A DNA stretch of 64,000 nt from Euclidia mi. Its lineage: Eukaryota; Arthropoda; Insecta; Lepidoptera; Erebidae. Location of the stretch: the NCBI GenBank assembly GCA_944739405.2, contig OX123183.2:93448729-93512728 (forward strand). The letters are read 5' to 3'. A model generated the notes under the pieces. That model had not been told where the DNA came from. It searched no databases and saw only the letters and a program-made list of their open reading frames with translations. Of the stretch, positions 23,114 through 33,655 are shown one piece after another. How positions within the stretch are numbered: the stretch's first letter is position 1; each line of letters begins with the position of its first letter. The position numbers were made by a program, and so were the translations under genes.

Positions 23114-26100
23114 GTTTGCAGTTATATTATTTACACAGGCGCGAAAGTCCGATTGTTTCCTTGTGACGTATTTAGCTTTTATAACAAAGGGATTGTTTTG
23201 TTCACAATATTGCTTTATTTGATCAATAGATATGAAACTAAGCACATGATGCTTTTGCCAAAATTGTGATTATCCAAAAAAATTGTGCATGTAACTATTG
23301 TGCAATAATAAAATTGTAGCTCAGGAGAAATAAATCACTAAATAAGTCATATTATAGATTTCAGATATTCACATCAGTATATTCCGCGATCCTAGTCGAA
23401 TATCTCAGTTTCAACAGTTTTGTGACAATACAGTAAAGGTTGTTAACCCTATATTAGTGTTGGCTACCGGAGATCTTACTGACGCAAAAGCTAAAGACAA
23501 TTTGGGCAGCTCCCAAGTTAAGACAGAATGGGTGTACTACCACAACATAGTTAAAGAGTCAGGAGTGACAGAAAATACTGTCTGGTTAGACATAAGAGGA
23601 AATCATGGTGAGTAAAAAGCACTTTGTATCTCAACCATTACTCTATAACTTTTATCTATCAAGTTGTCCTACATTGGTTTCTGTAGCAGTTTGTTGTTGC
23701 TATGTTTTTTAGTTAGCTATGTACCTATTTGAGAAATTGTTGAAATCAATAATTTGCCTATAAAACAAGTGAATTAATAAAATGTTTATAATTTTTTTCT
23801 TAAATTGCTGCATAAAACCCAATTTTAGGATTTAGTAGTTAATGTGATACTAAGGAAATAAATTTAAAGGATCACTTCAAAGATTATGTTGTTTGGATTA
23901 TTTGTAACAATATTAGTATGACAGAGTACCTAGTATACAAACATTGTAAGAAAATTGGCATTAAAATACTGTAAACAATGAGAAAGCTAAATGATGGAGC
24001 AGATTCTAAGACCAGTTACGTTAATGAATTGTGTAGATATTATGGGAGTTATTGTATAATTTTCATTTCTGTCTATATTTTTAAATTATGCTCATTTACT
24101 TAAACATGTAGGACCTTAAATCTTATTAAACACTAGAGGATTCCAGCAGCGATGCCTGCCCTTTTATTATTGAACCATTTCTGCCCAAAGCCCTGGCAAT
24201 TTCAATAAATCCCTTCTTGGTGCACCTCAACAGCCAAACAGACAAGCCAAATTTCTGCTTCTTGCGCCTTTTTCCGTTTGGGCTGTGCATTTTCTGTCAT
24301 GAAGATTTCATTTTATGTTCTAAATAGCAGAGCTTCTGCCACTGGCTTGGCCCAAATGGAAAAGTTAAAAAATAAACAGTATATTATTTGAAAACAAATA
24401 CGACACCAGAAAACAAATAGATACAAATAGATAGTAGTGTATATATAAGCAAATTAATTTTCATACGAAATTGATGCTTCCTATTTTAGACCTCTATTAG
24501 ATAAAATTTCAAAAATTAAGTAGAATATGTTTGATTCCTGGTCTTTAGCCATCTAAATGCTAATCTAGTATTTAGATCGTTGAGTTGTAGAAATGAAATT
24601 GGTTCAGTAGTTTAGCTGTGAAAGATTCAAAGACTTAACAAATAGTCAGACTTGTGCATTTTAATAACATTTGTATGGATTATCCTCCACTTCCAGTTGG
24701 CTAAGTCTTTTAAGTTGATAACTGTAATTTATTTTATCTGTATTTTTTGTTACACAGTGGTCACAGTTTGACTGATAAGCATAGATCGGAATCAGGGAGC
24801 TAACATTGTCAAAAGTATAGATATGCCTCATTTTTTAATGTGTTTCCAGAACTAGATTCTGGAAAATTTCGGATTATTAATGAAGTTGTTTTAAACTTTT
24901 GAAAAACCTTCATTAAAAATCCAAAAATTTCTGGAATCTAGTTCCGGAAATACATTAAAAAAATTAGGCATATCCATACTTTTGACAATGTTAGCTCCCT
25001 CAATTCCGATCCTTGCTGATAAGATAAAGCATTTCTGTCATGTTATGAGTAGGGCTATCAACAATTTATTATCTTGTGATGGATTATATTTTTCATCCAG
25101 TTAGGCCAGGCGCACTTCGCATTTTAGGTACAAACTTACAAGTACCTCGGCCGACCATGTCGACATGGTTGGATTTAGTAGGTTGCCGCGCGCCGCTCAC
25201 ATTAGACGTCACGCAACGAGTGCGACCGCTCCGTATTCTCACGCGCCGTGTTCATACACTGTTCAAATTATATACTTAAACGCCTTTAACAACAAAAATT
25301 TATCATCACAAGTCTAATGCAAAGTATTGCTTAAGTAATTAACTGTGTGTCGAAAGCGACTTGAAAATTTGATTATATTTATATTACGAGAGCAACTTGA
25401 AAATTTGATTTTTTGTTTGTTGAGATATCTCAAAGATTATGGTGTCAAATTAAAGATCTAGTTCAAAAACCATTTTATCTGTTTGAATCATGTAAATCGG
25501 TCCACGCGTTTAGGAAATAACTAAGAATTTGTATATTAAAAATGTAAACGACTAGAATTTTTGTGCTTTTGTTCTACAAGCTCAAATAGTGGGATAGGAT
25601 ACTTATAGGATAATTATTTATTATTAGATACGTGGTCAAGTAGGTAGATAGACGATGAATAAATATAGTAGCAGCGCCAAGTCGACAACCCTAGCGCGCC
25701 ACTCCGCGCCAGACAGCGACAGCGTTATGTGTTAGAAAAGAACGGGAACTGTTAGGTTAATATCGCATTAGGCACTGAGTGCTTATGCGAGCTGAATTGA
25801 ACTTTATTGCTTAGTACCAAGAGTCGCAATTTCAATAAATTGGTTTGAAAAGTGAAGCTTCTGTACGTTAGTACTATTAATTATTCTGTGACCCAGTGTT
25901 AAATGTCTATAATTTTTTTTAAATGCCATAGCTCAGAAAAGTAACTTACAATCAATGTTTATAAAAAATATCAACGATAAAATAATACATCCTCCAGGTA
26001 GAAATAAATTCAGATGTGTTTATATACCATCAGTATTTGTGTATCGAGTGAAATATAAGATACTAGCTGACCCAGCGAACTCCGTATCGCCTTTTTAAGA

Positions 26101-29100
26101 GTTTTTATTTAATTCCCTTTTTTCAAAGCCCCTTTTCCAAAGTTACCATTGACTTAGCGCTTAACCTCTTATCATTCCAGGGTCTATAAATGATGCAAAA
26201 ATAAACATAGATTTTTATATAATATTGAGTTCCATTCCTTAAAATATCGGAGACGATACCCATATAGACTTAGAAAAAAAAAAACCCGTCCGCCATCTTT
26301 GCTTTCCTATCCGCCATCTTTGATCACGAAATAGATGTTGTATTTGGATTCACCATCCCTTAAATCATCAGAGATGATACCCATATTGATTTTTAAAATT
26401 TTTCCCATCCGCCATCTTTGATTTCCCATCCGCCATCTTGAATCACGAAATAGATGTTGTATTTGAATTCCCCATCCCTTAAAACATCGGAGACGATACC
26501 CATATTGTATTAAAAAAAAAAAACATCCGCCATCTTTGATCACGAAATTGATGGTGTTTTTGAATTCCCCATTCCTTAAAATATCGGAGACGATACCCAT
26601 ATCGACTTTAAAAAAAATCCCGTCCGCTATCTTTGATTTCCTATCCGCCATCTTTGATCACGAAATAGATGTTTTATTTAGATTCGCCATCCCTTAAAAC
26701 ATCGGAGACGATAACCATATTAATTTTTTAAAACTTTCTCATTCACCATCTTTGATTTCTCATCCGCCATCTTTGATCACGAAATAGATGTCGGATTTGG
26801 ATTCCCCATCCCTTTAAATATCGGTGACGATACCCATATCGACTTTAAAAAGAATCCCGTCCGCCATCTTTGATTTCCTATCCGCCATCTTTAATCACGA
26901 AATAGATGTTGTATTTGGATTCACCATCCCTTAAATGATCAGAGACGATACCTATATTGATTTTTTTAATTTTTCCCATCCGCCATTTTTGATTTCCCGT
27001 CCGCCATCTTGAATCACGAAATAAATGTTGTATTTGGATTCCCCATCCCTGTAAACATCGGAGACGATACCAATATTGATTTTTTAAAATTTTCCCATCC
27101 ACCATCTTTGATTGCCCCTTCGCCATCTTTGATCACGAAATAGATGTTGTATTTCGATTCCTCACCCCTTAAAATATCGAAGGCGATACGCATATTGATA
27201 TTTAAAATTTTCTCATCCGCCATCTTTGATTTCCCGTCCGCCATCTTGGATCACTAAATAGATTTCATATTATTAATCAGCGTCCCGAAAATCTCGAAAA
27301 CGATACCCATATAGATTGTATCCTATTCGTTTAGCCTTTTTTTGCCTTTGACCCAACCCTCTCCTTTCTCGTTTGACCATTTTATTATATTTGTCTGGCC
27401 TCTAAAAGTTGTGGCGTAATTTTATATAGCCTATAGCCTTTCGGAATAATTGGGCTATCATAGGCAAAAACAATTTTTAAAATCCGACTGCTAGTTCCTG
27501 AGATTAGCCGACATTATGTTTTAGCCTTTTTAGCCTTTTGCCCGGCCCCTAAGGGTCGAAGCGTTATGTTACATAGCCTATAGCCTTCCGGAATAACTGG
27601 GCTATCGTATACAAAAAGAATTTTTCAGATCCGACCGGTAGTTCCTGAGATTAGCGCGTTCAAACAAACAAACAAACAAACTCTTCCGCTTTATTATATT
27701 AGTATAGATTTCAGGAATTAAATTTTGCTGAATGTCTGTAGTCTGTACCTGCCCCTGTGGAATTCGCTAGTTATTAGTGTAAAATCTATGTGTGGCATAT
27801 GACTGATATGCCTGTAATGATATGCCTTCTGCTGCAAAAAAAAAAATTAAGTGGTTACTTTATTTTTGTGGTTACTTTATTATACAACACTAGTTGACCT
27901 GGCGAACTTCGTACCGCCATATTTTTGTGCTTTAGTTGTTATCATTAAAAAAATGTGTCATACAAATCTTCTCCTGGCAATAACGAACACATAAAATAAT
28001 GATTTAACCAATTTAGTGCAGTCGTTTGAAAGTTATGCGCGTACAAACATTTCGGCGATTCATTTTTATTTATATAGATTACCAAGTTATCTTAGATTTT
28101 TTGGCTTTCACTTTAATATTTGTCTCTAGCGCTTACCCTTGATGGCTATAACAAAAAATAATTATTCAGATCCATCCACAGCTTTTATGTTTTTAGGAGG
28201 CTATCACGGGAACCAATTTTTATTTCCGTGTTTCGTAATGGATTATTGAGGCACATAATAGCTAACTTTATCTAATTGTGGTCCAATAATGGTACCCAGA
28301 GATGCACCAGACCAATTAAAATAACTTTCGGTTATGTTTCCTGCCTTGCTAGTTCCATATATTACCTATATCTCTCATAAATTACTTTAAAAAGCTATAC
28401 ATATGAATTGAATGTAGTGAATTCTTAGTTTATGACCGACATATCTTAGTTTATTAGATCGAATGCTATTATCAAATCGAAGGAACATCGCATCAACGGT
28501 AAACCAACCCTTGGTATACTGTAAGATAGAAAGATAGGGTAACAATATGTGACAGACCAAGAATATGAGCTTTTCCATGGAGAAACCATTGCAAGTAGTC
28601 CTCAAAATCCTAAGATTTTTCAAAAAAATATGTTTGACATCCATAACACGTGCCAATTTTTCATATTTCGGCAATTTTAAGTTTTTATCTATATATAAGT
28701 CTTTAGCAACCCTACTTATAACTGTGATACAGATTAACTAAAATAGTTTTGTTATCAGTTTATATCTTTACATTTTATATTAAATTTGGTAGAAGGAAAT
28801 AGACAACATTGTACATAGCATACCAAAAGTAATACATATTGCATATAATATTTACAATAAAGTCGACATTCTATAGGTCGATGAACGTTCGCTTCACGAA
28901 TGTTGATCGGTGACTTTACATAAAAGTCTAATTTACTCTGCTTCTTTGTGGACAGCTAGTTTGGCTAGTTTGTGTAATACAACTGTCAGTTTCGTAATCA
29001 ATTACTTCCTTCTATTATAAAATGTAATGTTGACTGTCTCGCCTTATATCTTATTTGTACCTTTTGCAGATAACTTTAATATCAGAACAATTAATTCTCA

Positions 29101-30954
29101 AGAAAACTATTTTAGAAATTACTCAGTGCAAGGCAAATACCATGCGAAGTCGTACGTGCATTATGAAAATAAAAATGGTGTGAATGTTGCGTTTTTGGGT
29201 ATTGATGCATGTCCTGATCCTGGACTAAGAAGACCTTTTAATTTCATTGGTATCCTAGATACACAAGAACAATCGAATATACTAAGACTAAAAGCAGAAG
29301 CTCAGTTTAAAGCAGATCATATCGTTTGGTTCGGACATTATCCAACATCGTGTATATTACCTCTTCAAAGAGATGCTAAGAGTTTTGACCTGCGGCAACT
29401 TATTGGTTCCACTCATGCTTCGCAAGTATATGTCTGCGGACATTTACATTCCATGGGCGGCCTTGTCCCAAGAATGTATACGAAACAGAAAAAAGGTTAT
29501 CTAGAACTTGAATTAGGAGATTGGAAAGACAATAGAATGTACAGACTAGCAGCATTAGATCATGGACATTTTACTTTTGTGGATCAAAAGCATAATGTTT
29601 GGCCACTGGTGCTAGTCACAAATCCAAAACACGCCCAATATGTAATGGCCGGAAGAGAACCTCTGTATTTAATACCTGAGTCAACTCATATAAGGATACT
29701 TGCATTTAGTGATGTTAAAATTGTTAATGTAAAAATAACATTTGATAGAATAAGTTGGATGGATTGCAAACACAAAAAAGGTCCACTTTACGCTTGTCGA
29801 TGGCTGCCTCATCTCTTTGCTACTGGTTTACATAATTTATACGTAAAAGTTACTGATGAATTAGAAAGAGAGGCTGATATTGATCATCCATTTTCATTGG
29901 ATGGAAGTGAAATGGGTTTTGAAATACCACCAAGAATTTTGCTTATGTTGGATGCAGGTGTTGTTGTACGTAATTGTTATCTTGCACGTAAGCAATAAGT
30001 GTAAAATTATATGGATGATTGATATTAATGATTTATCTTATAGTTTCAGGCAATATTTGGTACACTGCTCTTGATAAATGTACTGCCGTTGATTGTGTTG
30101 AGACTGCAAAAATCGCCACCAAGATATCGAAGAGGACTATCACGATATATATTTAGACGTCTTTGGCTGCTAAGTAAACTAGATCGAGTATTTTATCCAG
30201 TAGTACTTTACGCACTGTATATACCGATTGGGCCCTGGGCAATAGGAGAACTTATAGATGGCTATATAGGTGCTATATTTGCTTGGGGCATTTTGATAAA
30301 AGGAGCATTTTTGCCAGAGCCTTTTACTTATATGTACGGAAGTGTGCAGTTAATGTTTGTGCAGATACCTCTTATATTCGTATTAGCTCATTGTTTGGAT
30401 AATCGTCTCTTCGGCACTAATGTAAGAGGAATACGACGTCTAATAAATAATCTGCCATTTATATTTTTGCTGTCAGTACAGTTGCTATTGGCATACTTTT
30501 TCTGGCTCGAGTACGGAACTATGTCATTTATGTTTGGGCCACTGAGAACGTGGAGTATCGCTCTAAGTGTATTACTGTGGTACAAAACCTTAAAATTGCC
30601 ACCAGAATGGTGCAGGTAATTATTCTTTTATTCAACAACACAGTGGTAAGTGGCGCTCCGATTTCGAATATCATGATGATTTAGCCGTTTATTTTGAGTT
30701 ATATCATATGGTTCAATATACTTTTAAATCAGATAATTGGGATCCAGCTTTGATTTGATCTTACAATCGTAGGGTCACCTAACAAGGTCGGCGGGACAAA
30801 TCCGGCGGGGAGCCGGGAACCTTTGACTGACTCAGAGTTCGAAATCGGATCGCAGATATAAAATAAGATAAAGTGTTACAAATGGAATATGACTTATATT
30901 TTATACATTATTTGTTTCAGAAAGTTGACAAAGCTAAACGAATTGCCTTCATAG
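22910..30954 (+). CDS. TMEM62: TMEM62-like transmembrane metallophosphoesterase, five exons
   Basis: Exons 22910-23113, 23358-23607, 29070-29965, 30044-30615 and 30921-30954 join in frame to 651 aa, close to my recollection of about 640 aa for vertebrate TMEM62. The N-terminus has one hydrophobic segment (about residues 8-27), a signal anchor. The calcineurin-like phosphoesterase domain keeps its ligand motifs: SDIH (70-73), GD (106-107), GNHD (149-152), GH (240-241) and GHLH (275-278). Several hydrophobic segments follow from about residue 443, ending in a short Lys/Arg-containing tail. The first ATG with a hydrophobic start was chosen; an upstream in-frame GTG at 22880 was rejected. Substrate and exact location are not known to me. 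The gene looks intact. Confidence 0.93.
23358..23607 (+). CDS. TMEM62: TMEM62-like exon 2
   Basis: The acceptor is TATAG|ATTTCAGAT. A second AG seven bases on would break the frame. It encodes ISDIHISIF through GNH and ends at G|GTGAGT, so the Asp codon of GNHD is split by the next intron. It carries the first two metal-site motifs. Confidence 0.92.
24133..24300 (+). repeat. Retroposed repeat, family of 51450-51656 and 58711-58920
   Basis: ACTAGAGGATTCCAGCAG, then AATCCCTTCTTGGTGCACC, then GCCAAATTTC follow the same order as in the two other copies. This is the most diverged one. It lies in intron 2 of the TMEM62 gene. Confidence 0.6.
24780..25015. mobile_element. 236-bp hAT-like palindromic MITE with 8-bp duplication
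   Basis: Nearly the whole element folds back on itself. Arms of about 110 bp share GGGAGCTAACATTGTCAAAA, GTAT.GATATGCCT and GAACTAGATTC. It begins CATAGATCGG and ends CCGATCCTTG. Both sides carry CTGATAAG (24772-24779 and 25016-25023), an exact 8-bp duplication as made by hAT transposases. It lies in intron 2 of the TMEM62 gene. Confidence 0.85.
26060..27715 (+). mobile_element. Retroposon starting ACTAGCTGACCCAGCG, carrying a minisatellite
   Basis: The head ACTAGCTGACCCAGCGAACT and the tail TTCAAACAAACAAACAAACA .. TATTAGTATAGATT are typical ends of a common lepidopteran retroposon group. A shorter relative (ACTAGTTGACCTGGCGAACT .. TTATATAGATT) lies at 27889-28082. The middle is filled by the tandem repeat at 26270-27290. 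No reverse transcriptase is visible. Confidence 0.6.
26270..27290. repeat. Minisatellite of about 119-bp units
   Basis: The anchor ATCACGAAATAGATG (with variants) recurs nine times at intervals of about 120, 96, 118, 120, 116, 120, 118 and 119 bp. Each unit also holds CATCCGCCATCTTTGAT twice and ATCGGAGACGATACCCATAT once. On the - strand some units are open and give repeated peptides (KMADGKI, IYFVIKDGG), but the unit length shifts the frame, so a real protein is unlikely. Confidence 0.88.
27889..28082 (+). mobile_element. Short retroposon ACTAGTTGACCTGGCG .. TATAGATT
   Basis: The head and tail match the element at 26060-27715. The internal GTGCAGTCGTTTGAAAGTTA resembles the TTTGAAAGTTATGCG tails of lepidopteran LINE-derived repeats. 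Non-coding. Confidence 0.55.
29070..29965 (+). CDS. TMEM62: TMEM62-like exon 3
   Basis: It begins ...TTTGCAG|ATAAC, completing the Asp of GNHD, and encodes residues 152-450 including FGHYPTS and CGHLHSMGG. The donor GTACGT after ..LMLDAGVV gives phase 0. Open frame continues to 29998 but reads into the intron. Confidence 0.92.
30044..30615 (+). CDS. TMEM62: TMEM62-like exon 4
   Basis: It encodes residues 451-640 with several hydrophobic segments (GTLLLINVLPLIVL, YPVVLYALYIPIGPW, FIFLLSVQLLLAYFFW, WSIALSVLLWY). The acceptor may be TATAG|TTTCAG or six bases later; both keep the frame. Donor TGCAG|GTAATT. Confidence 0.88.
30921..30954 (+). CDS. TMEM62: TMEM62-like exon 5 (C-terminus)
   Basis: TTTGTTTCAG|AAAGTTG opens a 34-nt coding end (RKLTKLNELPS) closing with TAG at 30952-30954. 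The split Arg codon matches the phase of exon 4. Confidence 0.8.
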
Positions 30955-32034
30955 TATTGCCGTTTCGCACAGGAGCAGAAATTCTGAACAATTTGTATAG
31001 CACCTCATTGTGATATAATATAAAAGTAGCAGCTTATTGAGCCAACGTAGTTTGGCATCACGAGGAAGTAAACACGACTCTATAATTGTCTGTGCAATGT
31101 TTTATTTTTAGATTTTGAGATAGAGGGGCTTTTCCAGTCACGCGTGTTCCTATGATCATTTAGCCGGTGTGCGGTTTGCCCACCGTCTATCGTTGTATAA
31201 TTAGCATTCAAAGTATTTCTTGCACACGCATGCGTTTGGGTCACGAAATGTCCGCTAGAAACTGACACCCGCAAGCGTTCGAGACACACGCATGCGGATG
31301 CAAAATGACGAAGAAAAGGCTCATATAAGTATTCGTACGCACCAAAGATTTTACTTGTTAGGCATTCCAAACGATTCGTTTAGTATCGTGTATTCTAATT
31401 AGCATGTTAAAAGTTGCTTGTATTGTCTAACAATCGTCTAATTATATTCAATGACGTAATTAGCGGTGTTCAGAGTATTATCCATTTACGTTAATTCTAT
31501 AAGTGTACACATTAATATTTTATTCCTTAATAAATATAAAATAATCTAACAAATCTAATTTCAACATGCACATACTTATTCAGCACAAAACATATAAAAA
31601 ATATCTTATTGTATTTAAATTATTTCATGTGATATTTGTTTACGCACGTGCACTTTGATGTAATGCGCACTATAAATAATAAAGATGTTTTAAATGTCGT
31701 ATATCGATTGGACCAGGAATGTAAAGTTTCGACCGTGTCAAACGAATAAGTACGAAACAAATGCTTACTTATCAAAATGTCAACCGCTAGCAAAATGCCT
31801 TGCCTGCCTTCTTCAAAAATCTTAAAATCTTTGCAAAAGGGGAACTATAAAACGATCGAATAAAAAAAACTAAGCGACTGATGATGAGATACTGTTTTAA
31901 TAACTTGAGCTTCATGAATTTGAGTAAGCGAAAAGTTAACTAAACTAACGACGAATATTGATTAATAATAAAATTTAGAACGAGCGTACTAAAAGCGGGT
32001 TGTGATTAATCCATTTTGGAAATTAAAATTCTAA

Positions 32035-32112
32035 CCGTGCGACTAAATCACGAGGTGAGCGACTAAATTACTAGGTGAGCGACTAAATTACTAGGTGAGC
32101 GACTAGAAATAC
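32035..32112. repeat. 20-bp minisatellite GTGAGCGACTAAATTACTAG
   Basis: About 3.5 copies of the 20-mer in direct tandem. It lies 130 bp left of the hairpin repeat at 32205-32285. The hairpin copy at 10740-11000 also has ACTAAA-type short tandem units beside it, so minisatellite and hairpin probably belong to one element family. Confidence 0.85.
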
Positions 32113-32204
32113 AGAAAAGGCGACTTCAATATTGCCGGCCTTCATTTCGAGAATCACGATCTATTTATTTATAAAAATAATCTTGTTCACTTGGGAAACT
32201 TAAT

Positions 32205-32285
32205 AGATTATGTAAGGTTTTCTTGCGACCCTGTATCCAAAATTAGGAGCCCTGCGAAGCAGGGCTCTGTCAACTTGGCTTATAA
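32205..32285 (-). repeat. Hairpin repeat, inverted copy of 10770-10850
   Basis: Read on the - strand: AAGTTGACAGAGCCCTGC-TTC-GCAGGGCTCC, then CAGGGTCGCAAGAAAACC. The order and spacing match the + strand of 10775-10845. Confidence 0.7.
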
Positions 32286-33554
32286 GACTGAAGCGTCTTG
32301 TTTAATATTTTTCAATGTGATTTTCTATTACGAAACACTTCACGTATGATAAAATGCCGCTCAGTATAAATAAATTATATGCCAAATATTGAAAAAATGC
32401 AGAACGTTACGTTGGCACTCAAACAAATATTAGGTCGCTCAAATATTAAGAAGCTTCTCATTTTGTATTTTATGTAACTCAAATTAATGTTTGTAAGTTG
32501 CTGTTCTGTTGATGTCGCATCACTCGCAGTCAGTCGGACTCTTAGTAATTCTATAACCCAAATTAATTATTTTTGTCACATAAAACTTTAATTTACAGTC
32601 ACTCGTTTAAATACTACCCTTCTCAAAGTGCCAAGTTCTTGAATTTAAAACTTCTAGTAATGATCCGCTTAAAATTATAAACAGAAAATAAACATACTTA
32701 AATAATTTTATTTTATTTTTTTAGTAAACAGCAAAACCCCAAAATGTAACCAACAATGTAAATGTGTAGAACAACATTGTTTACTATAATAGGGTTGTTT
32801 CCAACTAGTCAAATCAAGCACTTTTCATGAAATGTTAAAAACGTCCTTTGCCAAGGGTTTTGTATGAAATATGACGTAGTGACGTCATAGTGTTTTGCTT
32901 TCAAGTAGAATACTTATTATCAATTAATTGACGATGAAAAATGTTAGGTTTTAACATTAATTGATGAATGAAACTACTATTATTTTGACATGTTTTACTA
33001 GATAAAAATACTTGTATAATTCATTTCACTTGCAGGAAACTTCCCTGTTTTAAGTTGTCATTATGAGAAGTTGGCATACCGACAATAGGCTTGTCCTAAA
33101 ATGTAATTAGCGTTTGATTCGTTCCTTTATTAGATGTTAAAATCGATCAGCAACATTACTAATTACGGCTTTTTTAAAACGGTTGAGTGATATCCCAAAG
33201 TGCAAAACAAAACAAATCGTGAATGAAGTATGGTCTGATGAACCCACTTTTATTTTGTTATATTCGATTCGACAGGTAGAAAGTTTGACGTTTTAGTTGT
33301 ATTTACTACTAAAACGTCAACAACATGAATGGCGGACGTACTGTTTGACGTAATGCTCTTTGATTGGTGTTCACTGTCACAAGAATAAATACATTATTTT
33401 TAGTTTTAGAATCCTAAAAGTAACATTAATCTTATCGTTTTATAATAAATAATAAACTTTATTGACATCTTAAAATCATAATGAATCTATTGATACTACA
33501 ATCAAACCGATTTATCCTTAGTGGACACAAGCCTATTTAGCCATTTTGAGATGT

Positions 33555-33655
33555 TGTCGTTTCGAGAAGTTGGCATTCCGAGAAGTTGGCATTTTACGAG
33601 CGGTTGGCATTTTGCGAGCGGTTGGCATTTTGCGAAGTTGGCATTTTAAGCTGAT
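33555..33655 (+). repeat. Minisatellite of about 18-bp GAGCGGTTGGCATTTTGC units
   Basis: Five tandem variants of GAGCGGTTGGCATTTTGC or GAGAAGTTGGCATT. A single inverted relative (TCAACCGCTAGCAAAATGCC) lies near 31780, and one direct relative near 33068. Probably part of a non-autonomous element whose ends I cannot define. Confidence 0.8.

Noticed and set aside
26307..27244. Repeated-peptide frames of 76-114 aa on the - strand as a real protein
   Set aside because: They follow the minisatellite and change frame with unit length; no start context or splice pattern supports a gene.
26270..27290. CRISPR-like array
   Set aside because: Units are full-length similar copies, without constant repeats alternating with unique spacers, and the DNA is eukaryotic.
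31080..31370. 96-aa - strand frame as a gene
   Set aside because: No recognisable domain, no splice context, and the region lies in the repeat-rich spacer between two convergent genes.
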